Part shown: one piece after another, positions 33,801 through 46,371 of the stretch
Position numbering within the stretch: the stretch's first letter is position 1
Layout: every line of letters starts with the position of its first letter
Assembly: GCA_963921195.1 (NCBI GenBank)
Contig: OY992540.1
Location: forward strand, 177,849,896 to 177,913,895
DNA length: 64,000 nucleotides
Source: Pegoplata infirma
Taxonomy: Eukaryota > Arthropoda > Insecta > Diptera > Anthomyiidae
Reading direction: 5' to 3'
Made by a program: the position numbers and the translations under genes
Notes under the pieces: model-generated
Databases searched by the model: none
What the model was told of the DNA's origin: nothing
Seen by the model: only the letters and a program-made list of their open reading frames with translations

Positions 33801-34357
33801 TTAACATACGACTCATATGGGTCCCAGGGCACAGAGACATTCCAGGGAATTGCAAAGCCGATGAGCTTGCAAGACTAGGAACTACCTTACAGGTTCCAAC
33901 AGAATTGGAATGTGTTGGTACGCCTCTAGAAACTTGCAAGCAAAACCTACGGCTTTGTTCTGCGACGGAGACTAATCAAAGATGGGCAAATGGATGGACG
34001 TGTGAGACAACACGACTGATTTGGCCTTCTCTTAATCAGGGGCGCACAAGTGAGCTGATATCGCTTCCAAGAGGAGAGATTTCAACGGTGGTTTCTATAA
34101 TTACCGGACACTGTCTTATAGGGAAGCACGCAGAGCGGTTAAATGTGCCGTCGAATGACTTTTGCCGAAGTTGCATGGATGAAGAGGAGTTGGAAACTAT
34201 CGAACACTTTATTTGCCATTGCCCGGCACTTTCTGGTCAGCGACTTGCTTCACTGGGATCTAGAGAGCTGTACGATCTTTCAGATTTGTCGGATGTCAAA
34301 ATTCAACATCTAAGGAGTTTCATAAGAAGCTCAAACTGGTTTAACGACAGGGACTAG
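30764..34357 (+). CDS. LOA-like LINE ORF2: endonuclease, RT, RNase H, CCHC
   Basis: A 1197-residue polyprotein with no stop or frameshift. I start it at the ATG at 30764 (MLRFLQINLHH), although the frame is open from 30626, because the endonuclease fold begins here. Endonuclease: INLHHCK, FIQEPW, CDANAHHSIWGS and FSDHRY, in the first 215 residues. RT: SPGPDGIIPAEL, RPISLSSFLL, FLDIEGAFNNV, GTPQGGVLSPLLWNL and catalytic YADD (near 656). RNase H: FYTDGS (near 918), QAEM, YTDSQAAV and PGHRDIPGNCKADELA, with all acidic catalytic residues present. A terminal CRSCMDEEE...HFICHC knuckle lies near 1133. It would carry out target-primed reverse transcription. ORF2 overlaps ORF1 by 38 bp, so translation probably depends on reinitiation or frameshifting. 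Potentially active. Confidence 0.95.
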   Translation: MLRFLQINLHHCKAASAALLLRLTTGAVDLVFIQEPWVRGGRVCGLKTPGFKLMVAKGEGSPRACILAKNGLNIFFLSTFSDMDVTAASLELHGKSIWLASAYFPNPGPIPPEKVGGLIRESESRGHQLLVCCDANAHHSIWGSTDTNDRGESLLEFLLSTNLYICNKGSEPTFVTSTRQEVLDVTLVSDTLSDRIDDWRVLEEHSFSDHRYIEFLLRERAPVETVSRNLRRTNWVKYRETFSLLLDEVPLSEPHSLAEIDCLVDHITNVCNRCLDASCPSAKPRGKKKPPWWSNELQTSRDSCRKLFNKAKFSRADEDWSAYRLQLKSYKKMIRNAKCDSWKNFCGNIEDVSEASRLRKVLASSPCTLGYLKDPNGVWSSSSGESLDLLLNTHFPGNSMTPFQALERSDAQASEIASEIINMPTLIWAIKSFRPYKSPGPDGIIPAELQQVLDYIAPLLYNLYTACINWSYIPLKWRDTRVVFIPKAGKSSHTAPKDFRPISLSSFLLKTMERMIDSYLRRVIDPRLLSTKQHAYSKGRSTETALHELVGTIERSLSVKEYTMVAFLDIEGAFNNVIPESIILALSGLGVKREIVLMVENLLANRRITSELGASVISRFVNRGTPQGGVLSPLLWNLALNSMLLSLEARGCHVIAYADDVAIAVKGKHLPTLRDVLQGSLKDLSKWARDCGLGVNPSKTELVLFTRKNKIPAFDPISLDGTEITFSDGAKYLGVFLDRKLNFRRNIEERVRKATIALYSCKRAIGKRWGFSPQVVHWIYTAVVRPILLYGIIVWWPALETKANFVFITKVQRMASMCITGALRTTPTAALEILLHLIPLDILGRQYAAASAIRLNSTLQWRSSDCGHSAILKKITIPQNVDCAPSLSLFERHFTTMIPSRESWMGDTPGSGATINFYTDGSRLHEQVGFGVYSEELGLSLARRLPDHCSVYQAEMLAIKEVADWLSCNVLSTTAVNIYTDSQAAVKSLDSMFLKTRSALNCRTSLNEMAKQFNIRLIWVPGHRDIPGNCKADELARLGTTLQVPTELECVGTPLETCKQNLRLCSATETNQRWANGWTCETTRLIWPSLNQGRTSELISLPRGEISTVVSIITGHCLIGKHAERLNVPSNDFCRSCMDEEELETIEHFICHCPALSGQRLASLGSRELYDLSDLSDVKIQHLRSFIRSSNWFNDRD

Positions 34358-34441
34358 TAGGGAAACCTATTACGATCCCGTGGTATCACAATGGACCTCA
34401 GAGTCTACGTGTGTTGACGTAAAACGTCAGCAGCCACTTAC

Positions 34442-34465
34442 AACCTAACCTAACCTAACCTAACC
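34442..34465 (+). repeat. LOA-like LINE 3' tail of CCTAA repeats
   Basis: Four CCTAA units plus CC form the 3' end in place of poly(A). LOA-type and related LINEs often end in short tandem repeats. The reverse complement, TTAGG, is the ancestral insect telomere repeat, but here the tail is bounded by an ordinary target duplication inside a satellite. Confidence 0.85.
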
Positions 34466-37400
34466 TTCAATAAAGTTTAAATAGAATAAAAGAGATTGCT
34501 CGATTTTAAATTTTTAAAAAGATTTATTTTTTCAAAAATGATAAACTTGTAATTTTTCGTAGTCTGGAGACCTTTTACTTTCAACGGCTCTATCTCTGCA
34601 ACTATTGCTCCGATTTTGTCAAAATAACAAAAATAAAAGATTGAGACTTTATCTTTCCTCTGGAACCAAATGTGAGACAATCGGGCTGGTACTTACAGAG
34701 ATATATGCATTTATGCAAAGTTTTTTTTTCATTTTTATGAGAAACCCATTATTTAAGGTTTTTTGGAGACCCTCATTTTTAAATTGCTATAACTCGGTAA
34801 ATAATGATGCGATTTTGACTCTATAAAAACTAGAATGCATAAGTATATTAGCTTTATCATAACAGAAAAAATTTAAGACTATCAGACTAGTATTAACAGA
34901 TATTTATGCATTCATATCAAAAATATTTTCGGGTTACTTGTAATAACTTGAAATGGCTATATCAAGGTTACCATTATATCGATTTCAAATGCCTTTGCAC
35001 GAATTTAAATCTTTTTCAATAAAGTTTAATTAGAATAAAAGAGATTGCTCGATTTTAAATTTTTTAAAAAATTTATTTTTTCAAAAATGATAAACTTGTA
35101 ATTTTTCGTAGTCTGGAGACCTTTTACTTTCAACGGCTGTATCTCTGCAACTATTGCTCCGATTTTGTCAAAATAACAAAAAAATAAAAGATTGAGACTT
35201 TACCTTTCCTCTGGAACCAAATGTGAGACAATCGGGCTGGTACTTACAGAGATATATGCATTTATGCAAAGTTTTTTTTTCATTTTTATGAGAAACCCAT
35301 TATTTAAGGTTTTTTGGAGACCCTCATTTTTAAATTGCTATAACTCGGTAAATAAAGATGCGATTTCGACTCTATAAAAACTAGAATGCATAAGTATATT
35401 AGCTTTATCATGACAGAAAAAATTTAAGACTATCAGACTAGTATTAACAGATATTTATGCATTCATATCAAAAATATTTTCGGGTTACTTGTAATAACTT
35501 GAAATGGCTATATCAAGGTTACCATTATATCGATTTCAAATGCCTTTGCACGAATTTAAATCTTTTTCAATAAAGTTTAAATAGAATAAAAGAGATTGCT
35601 CGATTTTAAATTTTTAAAAAAATTTATTTTTTCAAAAATGATAAACTTGTAATTTTTTGTAGTCTGGAGACCTTTTACTTTCAACGGCTGTATCTCTGCA
35701 ACTATTGCTCCGATTTTGTCACAATAACAAAAAAATAAAAGACTGAGACTTTATCTTTCCTCTGGAACCAAATGTGAGACAATCGGGCTGGTACTTACAG
35801 AGATATATGCATTTATGCAATGTTTTTTTTTTCATTTTTATGAGAAACCCATTATTTAAGGTTTTTTGGAGACCCTCATTTTTAAATTGCTATAACTCGG
35901 TAAATAATGATCCGATTTTGACTCTATAAAAACTAGAATGCATAAGTATATTAGCTTTATCATGACAGAAAAAATTTAAGACTATCAGACTAGTATTAAC
36001 AGATATTTATGCATTCATATCAAAAATATTTTCGGGTTACGTGTAATAACTTGAAATGGCTATATCAAGGTTACCATTATATCGATTTCAAATGCCTTTG
36101 CACGAATTTAAATCTTTTTCAATAAAGTTTAAATAGAATAAAAGAGATTGCTCGATTTTAAATTTTTAAAAAAATTTATTTTTTCAAAAATGATAAACTT
36201 GTAATTTTTCGTAGTCTGGAGACCTTTTACTTTCAACGGCTGTATCTCTGCAACTATTGCTCCGATTTTGTCAAAATAACAAAAAAAAAATAAAAGATTG
36301 AGACTTTATCTTTCCTCTGGAACCAAATGTGAGACAATCGGGCTGGTACTTACAGAGATATATGCATTTATGCAAAGTTTTTTTTTCATTTTTATGAGAA
36401 ACCCATTATTTAAGGTTTTTTGGAGACCCTTATTTTTAAATTGCTATAACTCGGTAAATAATGATGCGATTTTGACTCTATAAAAACTAGAATGCATAAG
36501 TATATTAGCTTTATCATGACTATCAGACTATCAGACTATCAGACTAGTATTAACAGATATTTATGCATTCATATCAAAAATATTTTCGGGTTACTTGTAA
36601 TAACTTGAAATGGCTATATCAAGGTTACCATTCTATCGTTTTCTAATGCCTTTGCACGAATTTAAATCTTTTTCAATAAAGTTTAAATAGAATAAAAGAG
36701 ATTGCTCGATTTTAAATTTTTAAAAAGATTTATTTTTTCAAAAATGATAAACTTGTAATTTTTCGTAGTCTGGAGACCTTTTACTTTCAACGGCTCTATC
36801 TCTGCAACTATTGCTCCGATTTTGTCAAAATAACAAAAATAAAAGATTGAGACTTTATCTTTCCTCTGGAACCAAATGTGAGACAATCGGGCTGGTACTT
36901 ACAGAGATATATGCATTTATGCAAAGTTTTTTTTTCATTTTTATGAGAAACCCATTATTTAAGGTTTTTTGGAGACCCTCATTTTTAAATTGCTATAACT
37001 CGGTAAATAATGATGCGATTTTGACTCTATAAAAACTAGAATGCATAAGTATATTAGCTTTATCATAACAGAAAAAATTTAAGACTATCAGACTAGTATT
37101 AACAGATATTTATGCATTCATATCAAAAATATTTTCGGGTTACTTGTAATAACTTGAAATGGCTATATCAAGGTTACCATTATATCGATTTCAAATGCCT
37201 TTGCACGAATTTAAATCTTTTTCAATAAAGTTTAATTAGAATAAAAGAGATTGCTCGATTTTAAATTTTTTAAAAAATTTATTTTTTCAAAAATGATAAA
37301 CTTGTAATTTTTCGTAGTCTGGAGACCTTTTACTTTCAACGGCTGTATCTCTGCAACTATTGCTCCGATTTTGTCAAAATAACAAAAAAATAAAAGATTG

Positions 37401-40400
37401 AGACTTTATCTTTCCTCTGGAACCAAATGTGAGACAATCGGGCTGGTACTTACAGAGATATATGCATTTATGCAAAGTTTTTTTTTAATTTTTATGAGAA
37501 ACCCATTATTTAAGGTTTTTTGGAGACCCTCATTTTTAAATTGCTATAACTCGGTAAATAATGATCCGATTTTGACTCTATAAAAACTAGAAGGCATAAG
37601 TATATTAGCTTTATCATGACAGAAAAAAATTAAGACTATCGGACTAGTATTAGAAGATATTTATTCATTCATATCAAAAATATTTTCGGGTTACTTGTAA
37701 TAACTTGAAATGGCTATATCAAGGTTACCATTATATCGATTTCAAATGCCTTTGCACGAATTTAAATCTTTTTCAATAAAGTTTAATTAGAATAAAAGAG
37801 ATTGCTCGATTTTAAATTTTTTAAAAAATTTATTTTTTCAAAAATGATAAACTTGTAATTTTTCGTAGTCTGGAGACCTTTTACTTTCAACGGCTGTATC
37901 TCTGCAACTATTGCTCCGATTTTGTCAAAATAACAAAAAAATAAAAGATTGAGACTTTATCTTTCCTCTGGAACCAAATGTGAGACAATCGGGCTGGTAC
38001 TTACAGAGATATATGCGTTTATGCAAAGTTTTTTTTAATTTTTATGAGAAACCCATTATTTAAGGTTTTTTGGAGACCCTCATTTTTAAATTGCTATAAC
38101 TCGGTAAATAATGATGCGATTTTGACTCTATAAAAACTAGAATGCATAAGTATATTGGCTTTATCATGACAGAAAAAATTTAAGACTATCAGACTAGTAT
38201 TAACAGATATTTATGCATTCATATCAAAAATATTTTCGGGTTACTTGTAATAACTTGAAATGGCTATATCAAGGTTACCATTCTATCGTTTTCTAATGCC
38301 TTTGCACGAATTTAAATCTTTTTCAATAAAGTTTAAATAGAATAAAAGAGATTGCTCGATTTTAAATTTTTAAAAAAAATTATTTTTTCAAAAATGATAA
38401 ACTTGTAATTTTTCGTAGTCTGGAGACCTTTTACTTTCAACGGCTGTATCTCTGCAACTATTGCTCCGATTTTGTCAAAATAACAAAAAAATAAAAGATT
38501 GAGACTTTATCTTTCCTCTGGAACCAAATGTGAGACAATCGGGCTGGTACTTACAGAGATATATGCAGAAAAAAATTAAGACTATCGGACTAGTATTAAC
38601 AGATATTTATGCATTCATATCAAAAATATTTTCGGGTTACTTGTAATAACTTGAAATGGCTATATCAAGGTTACCATTATATCGATTTCAAATGCCTTTG
38701 CACGAATTTAAATCTTTTTCAATAAAGTTTAAATAGAATAAAAGAGATAGCTCGATTTTAAATTTTTAAAAAAATTTATTTTTTTCAAAAATGATAAACT
38801 TGTAATTTTTCGTAGTCTGGAGACCTTTTACTTTCAACGGCTGTATCTCTGCAACTATTGCTCCGATTATGTCAAAGTAACAAAAAAATAAAAGATTGAG
38901 ACTTTATCTTTCCTCTGGAACCAAATGTGAGACAATCGGGCTGGTACTTACAGAGATATATGCATTTATGCAAAGTTTTTTTTTCATTTTTATGAGAAAC
39001 CCATTATTTAAGGTTTTTTGGAGACCCTCATTTTTAAATTGCTATAACTCGGTAAATAATGATCCGATTTGGACTCTATAAAAACTAGAAGGCATAAGTA
39101 TATTGGCTTTATCATGACAGAAAAAAATTAAGTCTATCGGACTAGTATTAACAGATATTTATGCATTCATATCAAAAATATTTTCGGGTTACTTGTAATA
39201 ACTTGAAATGTCTATATCAAGGTTACCATTATATCGATTTCAAATGCCTTTGCACGAATTTAGATCTTTTTCAATAAAGTTTAAATAGATTAAAAGAGAT
39301 TGCTCGATTTTAAATTTTTAAAAAAATTTATTTTTTCAAAAATGATAAACTTGTAATTTTTCGTAGTCTGGAGACCTTTTACTTTCAACAGCTGTATCTC
39401 TGCAACTATTGCTCCGATTTTGTCAAAATAACAAAAAAATAAAAGATTGAGACTTTATCTTTCCTCTGGAACCAAATGTGAGACAATCGGGCTGGTACTT
39501 ACAGAGATATATGCATTTATGCAAAGTTTTTTTTTTTTCATTTTTATGAGAAACCCATTATTTAAGGTTTTTTGGAGACCCTCATTTTTAAATTGCTATA
39601 ACTCGGTAAATAATGATCCGATTTTGACTCTATAAAAACTAGAATGCATAAGTATATTAGCTTTATCATGACAGAAAAAAATTAAGACTATCGGACTAGT
39701 ATTAACAGATATTTATGCATTCATATCAAAAATATTTTCGGGTTACTTGTAATAACTTGAAATGGCTATATCAAGGTTACCATTATATCGATTTCAAATG
39801 CCTTTGCACGAATTTAAATCTTTTTCAATAAAGTTTAATTAGAATAAAAGAGATTGCTCGATTTTAAATTTTTAAAAAGATTTATTTTTTCAAAAATGAT
39901 AAACTTGTAATTTTTCGTAGCCTGGAGACCTTTTACTTTCAACGGCTGTATCTCTACAACTATTGCTCCGATTTTGTCAAAGTAACAAAAAAATAAAAGA
40001 TTGAGACTTTATCTTTCCTCTGGAACCAAATGTGAGACAATCGGGCTGGTACTTACAGAGATATATGCATTTATGCAAAGTTTTTTTTTCATTTTTATGA
40101 GAAACCCATTATTTAAGGTTTTTTGGAGACCCTCATTTTTAAATTGCTATAACTCGGTAAATAATGATCCTATTTTGACTCTATAAAACTAGAAGGCATA
40201 AGTATATTAGCTTTATCATGACAGAAAAAAATTAAGACTATCGGACTAGTATTAGAAGATATTTATGCATTCATATCAAAAATATTTTCGGGTTACTTGT
40301 AATAACTTGAAATGGCTATATCAAGGTTACCATTATATCGATTTCAAATGCCTTTGCACGAATTTAAATCTTTTTCAATAAAGTTTAATTAGAATAAAAG

Positions 40401-43400
40401 AGATTGCTCGATTTTAAATTTTTAAAAAAAATTATTTTTTCAAAAATTATAAACTTGTAATTTTTCGTAGTCTGGAGACCTTTTATTTTCAACGGCTGTA
40501 TCTCTGCAACTATTGCTCCGATTTTGTCAAAATAACAAAAAAATAAAAGATTGAGACTTTATCTTTCCTCTGGAACCAAATGTGAGACAATCGGGCTGGT
40601 ACTTACAGAGATATATGCATTTATGCAAAGTTTTTTTTTCATTTTTATGAGAAACCCATTATTTAAGGTTTTTTGGAGACCCTCATTTTTAAATTGCTAT
40701 AACTCGGTAAATAATGATGCGATTTTGACTCTATAAAAACTAGAATGCATAAGTATATTAGCTTTATCATGACAGAAAAAATTTAAGACTATCAGACTAG
40801 TATTAACAGATAATTATGCATTCATATCAAAAATATTTTCGCGTTACTTGTAATAACTTGAAATGGCTATATCAAGGTTACCATTCTATCGTTTTCTAAT
40901 GCCTTTGCACGAATTTAAATCTTTTTCAATAAAGTTTAAATAGAATAAAAGAGATTGCTCGATTTTAAATTTTTAAACAAATTTATTTTTTCAAAAATGA
41001 TAAACTTGTAATTTTTCGTAGTCTGGAGACCTTTTACTTTCAACAGCTGTATCTCTGCAACTATTGCTCCGATTTTGTCAAAATAACAAAAAAATAAAAG
41101 ATTGAGACTTTATCTTTCCTCTGGAACCAAATGTGAGACAATCGGGCTGGTACTTACAGAGATATATGCATTTATGCAAAGTTTTTTTTTTCATTTTTAT
41201 GAGAAACCCATTATTTAAGGTTTTTTGGAAACCCTCATTTTTAAATTGCTATAACTCGGTAAATAATGATCCGATTTTGACTCTATAAAAACTAGAAGGC
41301 ATAAGTATATTAGCTTTATCATGACAGAAAAAAATTAAGACTATCGGACTAGTATTAACAGATATTTATGCATTCATATCAAAAATATTTTCGGGTTACT
41401 TGTAATAACTTGAAATGGCTATATCAAGGTTACCATTATATCGATTTCAAATGCCTTTGCACGAATTTAAATCTTTTTCAATAAAGTTTAATTAGAATAA
41501 AAGAGATTGCTCGATTTTAAATTTTTAAAAAAATTTATTTTTTCAAAAATGATAAACTTGTAATTTTTCGTAGTCTGGAGACCTTTTACTTTCAACGGCT
41601 GTATCTCTGCAACTATTGCTCCGATTTTGTCAAAATAACAAAAAAATAAAAGATTGAGACTTTATCTTTCCTCTGGAATCAAATGTGAGACAATCGGGCT
41701 GGTACTTACAGAGATATATGCATTTATGCAAGTTTTTTTTTTCATTTTTATGAGAAACCCATTATTTAAGGTTTTTTGGAGACCCTCATTTTTAAATTGC
41801 TATAACTCGGTAAATAATAATCCGATTTTGACTCTATAAAAACTAGAATGCATAAGTATATTAGCTTTATCATGACAGAAAAAGTTTAAGACTATCAGAC
41901 TAGTATTAACAGATATTTATGCATTCATATCAAAAATATTTTCGGGTTACTTGTAATAACTTGAAATGGCTATATCAAGGTTACCATTATATCGATTTCA
42001 AATGCCTTTGCACGAATTTAAATCTTTTTCAATAAAGTTTAAATAGAATAAAAGAGATTGCTCGATTTTAAATTTTTAAAAAAATTTATTTTTTCAAAAA
42101 TGATAAACTTGTAATTTTTCGTAGTCTGGAGACCTTTTACTTTCAACGGCTGTATCTCTGCAACTATTGCTCCGATTTTGTCAAAATAACAAAAAAATAA
42201 AAGATTGAGACTTTATCTTTCCTCTGGAACCAAATGTGAGAAAATCGGGCTGGTACTTACAGAGATATATGCATTTATGCAAAGTTTTTTTTTCATTTTT
42301 ATGAGAAACCCATTATTTAAGGTTTTTTGGAGACCCTCATTTTTAAATTGCTATAACTCGGTAAATAATGATCCGATTTTGACTCTATAAAAACTAGAAG
42401 GCATAAGTATATTAGCTTTATCATGACAGAAAAAAATTAAGACTATCGGACTAGTATTAACAGATATTTATGCATTCATATCAAAAATATTTTCGGGTTA
42501 CTTGTAATAACTTGAAATGGCTATATCAAGGTTACCATTATATCGATTTCAAATGCCTTTGCACGAATTTAAATCTTTTTCAATAAAGTTTAAATAGAAT
42601 AAAAGAGATAGCTCGATTTTAAATTTTTAAAAAAATTTATTTTTTTCCAAAAATGATAAACTTGTAATTTTTCGTAGTCTGGAGACCTTTTACTTTCAAC
42701 GGCTGTATCTCTGCAACTATTGCTCCGATTATGTCAAAGTAACAAAAAAATAAAAGATTGAGACTTTATCTTTCCTCTGGAACCAAATGTGAGACAATCG
42801 GGCTAGTACTTACAGAGATATATGCATTTATGCAAAGTTTTTTTTTTCATTTTTATGAGAAACCCATTATTTAAGGTTTTTTGGAGACCCTAATTTTTAA
42901 ATTGCTATAACTCGGTAAATAATGATCCGATTTTGACTCTATAAAAACTAGAATGCATAAGTATATTAGCTTTATCATGACAGAAAAAATTTAAGACTAT
43001 CAGACTAGTATTAACAGATATTTATGCATTCATATCAAAAATATTTTCGGGTTACTTGTAATAACTTGAAATGGCTATATCAAGGTTACCATTCTATCGT
43101 TTTCTAATGCCTTTGCATTAAAGTTTAAATAGAATAAAAGAGATTGCATGATTTTAAATTTTTAAAAAAATTTATTTTTTCAAAAATGATAAACTTGTAA
43201 TTTTTCGTAGTCTGGAGACCTTTTAATTTCAACGGCTGTATCTCTGCAACTATTGCTCCGATTTTGTCAAAATAACAAAAAAATAAAAGATTGAGACTTT
43301 ATCTTTCCTCTGGAACCAAATGTGAGACAATCGGGCTGGTACTTACAGAGATATATGCATTTATGCAAAGTTTTTTTTTTCATTTTTATGAGAAACCCAT

Positions 43401-44831
43401 TATTTAAGGTTTTTTGGAGACCCTCATTTTTAAATTGCTATAACTCGGTAAATAATGATGCGATTTTGACTCTATAAAAACTAGAATGCATAAGTATATT
43501 AGCTTTATCATGACAGAAAAAATTTAAGACTATTAGACTAGTATTAACAGATATTTATGCATTCATATCAAAAATATTTTCGGGTTACTTGTAATAACTT
43601 GAAATGGCTATATCAAGGTTACCATTCTATCGTTTTCTAATGCCTTTGCACGAATTTAAATCTTTTTCAATAAAGTTTAAATAGAATAAAAGAGATTGCT
43701 CGATTTTAAATTTTTAAAAAAATTTGTTTTTTCAAAAATGATAAACTTGTAATTTTTCGTAGTCTGGAGACCTTTTACTTTCAACGGCTGTATCTCTGCA
43801 ACTATTGCTCCGATTTTGTCAAAATAACAAAAAAATAAAAGATTGAGACTTTATCTTTCCTCTGGAACCAAATGTGAGACAATCGGGCTGGAACTTACAG
43901 AGATATATGCATTTATGCAAAGTTTTTTTTTCATTTTTATGAGAAACCCATTATTTAAGGTTTTTTGGAGACCCTCATTTTTAAATTGCTATAACTCGGT
44001 AAATAATGATCCGATTTTGACTCTATAAAAACTAGAAGGCATAAGTATATTAGCTTTATCATGACAGAAAAAAATTAAGACTATCGGACTAGTATTAGAA
44101 GATATTTATGCATTCATATCAAAAATATTTTCGGGTTACTTGTAATAACTTGAAATGGCTATATCAAGGTTACCATTATATCGATTTCAAATGCCTTTGC
44201 ACGAATTTAAATCTTTTTCAATAAAGTTTAATTAGAATAAAAGAGATTGCTCGATTTTAAATTTTTTAAAAAATTTATTTTTTCAAAAATGATAAACTTG
44301 TAATTTTTCGTAGTCTGGAGACCTTTTACTTTCAACGGCTGTATCTCTGCAACTATTGCTCCGATTTTGTCAAAATAACAAAAAAATAAAAGATTGAGAC
44401 TTTATCTTTCCTCTGGAACCAAATAAAGAGACAATCGGGCTGGTACTTACAGAGATATATGCGTTTATGCAAAGTTTTTTTTCATTTTTATGAGAAACCC
44501 ATTATTTAAGGTTTTTTGGAGACCCTCATTTTTAAATTGCTATAACTCGGTAAATAATGATGCGATTTTGACTCTATAAAAACTAGAATGCATAAGTATA
44601 TTGGCTTTATCATGACAGAAAAAATTTAAGACTATCAGACTAGTATTAACAGATATTTATGCATTCATATCAAAAATATTTTCGGGTTACTTGTAATTAC
44701 TTGAAATGGATATATCAAGGTTACCATTATATCGTTTTCTAATGCCTTTGCACGAATTTAAATCTTTTTCAATAAAGTTTAAATAGAATAAAAGAGATTG
44801 CTCGATTTTAAATTTTTAAAAAAATTTATTT
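34466..44831 (+). repeat. Satellite array, block 6 (longest)
   Basis: About 19 monomers without a foreign insertion. The left end continues the 2206-bp duplication (34899-36681, and 34466-35200 against 36672-37406). One monomer near 38504-38570 has lost about 155 bp, a deletion shared with one at 47700. Private variants such as GATTATGTCAAAG recur at 38868, 42730 and 48010. Ends at AAATTTATTT (44822-44831). Confidence 0.95.
34899..36681 (+). repeat. Higher-order satellite unit, copy B
   Basis: Partner of 27468-29250. It carries the same private variants and an uninterrupted TTCAATAAAG at 36672-36681, where copy A has the LOA-like insertion. The duplication therefore most simply predates the LINE. 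Confidence 0.88.
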
Positions 44832-45227
44832 AATTGTGTTTATATATTGTTGGACTGTATATTTTATAACTGAATTTTTTATTTAGTTCGGTTTTAGTCC
44901 ATATTAATTATTTCTGAGAAATAATAATTGTTGTACAATGAGAAAATCTGAAAAAAATCAAGTGACAACACAGGCTAAGTGGAGATGTCGACAGCTTTCG
45001 GAAGATGCCACCCTTCCATCATCAGCACTCCTTCGATTGCCACACACTTAATGTGTGTCAGATTAAAATTAGCCATTTAAATGAAACTTTTGAAGAAATT
45101 AAGAATTGGAATTACTCTTCTTTGTGTTGAATAACCCCTATTCACCATTAATTCGTGTTGTATTCATTTGGCAGAAACTTAATCCATCTTAACTTTTAAC
45201 AGAGTTGTATTTTTCCCATTGTTAACC
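44832..45227 (-). repeat. Inverted partial unit of the 510-bp family
   Basis: The reverse complement of this stretch matches the plus-orientation units, from CACAATT at its left edge through the hammerhead-like core and TCTGACACAC to GTTAAC at the junction. It would form a long foldback with the first direct unit. Confidence 0.85.
44990..45025 (-). ncRNA. Hammerhead-like core, inverted unit
   Basis: Minus-strand CTGATGA, a GGAAG/CTTCC stem, GAAA and GTC in hammerhead order over 36 nt. Same caveats as at 45316. Confidence 0.45.
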
Positions 45228-45315
45228 CTTTCCAATTCTTAATTTCTTCAAAAGTTTCATTTAAATGGCTAATTTTAATCTGACACACATTAAGTGTGTG
45301 GCAATCGAAGGAGTG

Positions 45316-45351
45316 CTGATGATGGAAGGGTGGCATCTTCCGAAAGCTGTC
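45316..45351 (+). ncRNA. Hammerhead-like core, unit 1
   Basis: CTGATGA, then stem GGAAG...CTTCC around GGTGGCAT, then GAAA, then GCTGTC: the conserved order CUGANGA-stem II-GAAA-GUC. Flanking GGAG and CTCC could form stem I. Deviations from the canonical form are one unpaired base before stem II, a G-G opposition in stem III and imperfect pairing at the base of stem I. Activity is unproven. Confidence 0.5.
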
Positions 45352-45825
45352 GACATCTCCACTTAGCCTGTGTTGTCACTTGATTTTTTTCAGATTTTCT
45401 CATTGTACAACAATTATTATTTCTCAGAAATAATTAATATGGACTAAAACCGAACTAAATAAAAAATTCAGTTATAAAATATACAGTCCAACAATATATA
45501 AACACAATTAATACACAACTCATAAGGTACATTGCAATTTAGTAATATTTCTAAGAATTAGAAATATGAAACAAAAATTCAAACCTAACGGACATTTTTC
45601 AAGATTTGAAAAGTCCTACTAAGGGTTAACAATGGGAAAAATACAACTCTGTTAAAAGTTAAGATGGATTAAGTTTCTGCCAAATGAATACAACACGAAT
45701 TAATGGTGAATAGGGGTTATTCAACACAAAGAGGAGTAATTCCAATTCTTAATTTCTTCAAAAGTTTCATTTAAATGGCTAATTTTAATCTGACACACAT
45801 TAAGTGTGTGGCAATCGAAGGAGTG

Positions 45826-45861
45826 CTGATGATGGAAGGGTGGCATCTTCCGAAAGCTGTC
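45826..45861 (+). ncRNA. Hammerhead-like core, unit 2
   Basis: Same core, 510 bp downstream of the previous one; the base change C-to-A just 3' of it falls in the presumed stem I strand. Confidence 0.45.
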
Positions 45862-46335
45862 GACATCTACACTTAGCCTGTGTTGTCACTTGATTTTTTT
45901 CAGATTTTCTCATTGTACAACAATTATTATTTCTCAGAAATAATTAATATGGACTAAAACCGAACTAAATAAAAAATTCAGTTATAAAATATACAGTCCA
46001 ACAATATATAAACACAATTAATACACAACTCATAAGGTACATTGCAATTTAGTAATATTTCTAAGAATTAGAAATATGAAACAAAAATTCAAACCTAACG
46101 GACATTTTTCAAGATTTGAAAAGTCCTACTAAGGGTTAACAATGGGAAAAATACAACTCTGTTAAAAGTTAAGATGGATTAAGTTTCTGCTAAATGAATA
46201 CAACACGAATTAATGGTGAATAGGGGTTATTCAACACAAAGAGGAGTAATTCCAATTCTTAATTTCTTCAAAAGTTTCATTTAAATGGCTAATTTTAATC
46301 TGACACACATTAAGTGTGTGGCAATCGAAGGAGTG

Positions 46336-46371
46336 CTGATGATGGAAGGGTGGCATCTTCCGAAAGCTGTC
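46336..46371 (+). ncRNA. Hammerhead-like core, unit 3
   Basis: Looks identical to the unit 1 core, at the same position in the repeat. Confidence 0.5.

Larger units (their letters stand above)
29251..34465 (+). mobile_element. Full-length LOA-clade LINE
   Basis: A 5215-bp non-LTR retrotransposon flanked by the perfect 10-bp duplication TTCAATAAAG (29241-29250, 34466-34475). It has a short 5' UTR with a downstream promoter-like motif, two overlapping uninterrupted ORFs, a short 3' UTR and a 3' tail of CCTAA repeats instead of poly(A). Clade assignment rests on ORF2 order endonuclease-RT-RNase H-CCHC and the N-terminal LQINLHHCKAAS motif typical of LOA-type elements. The duplicated satellite copy keeps the empty site at 36672-36681. 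I see no disabling change. Confidence 0.94.

Noticed and set aside
34442..34465. A telomere or interstitial telomeric array
   Set aside because: Only four CCTAA units, exactly at the 3' end of a LINE and followed by its target duplication and satellite.
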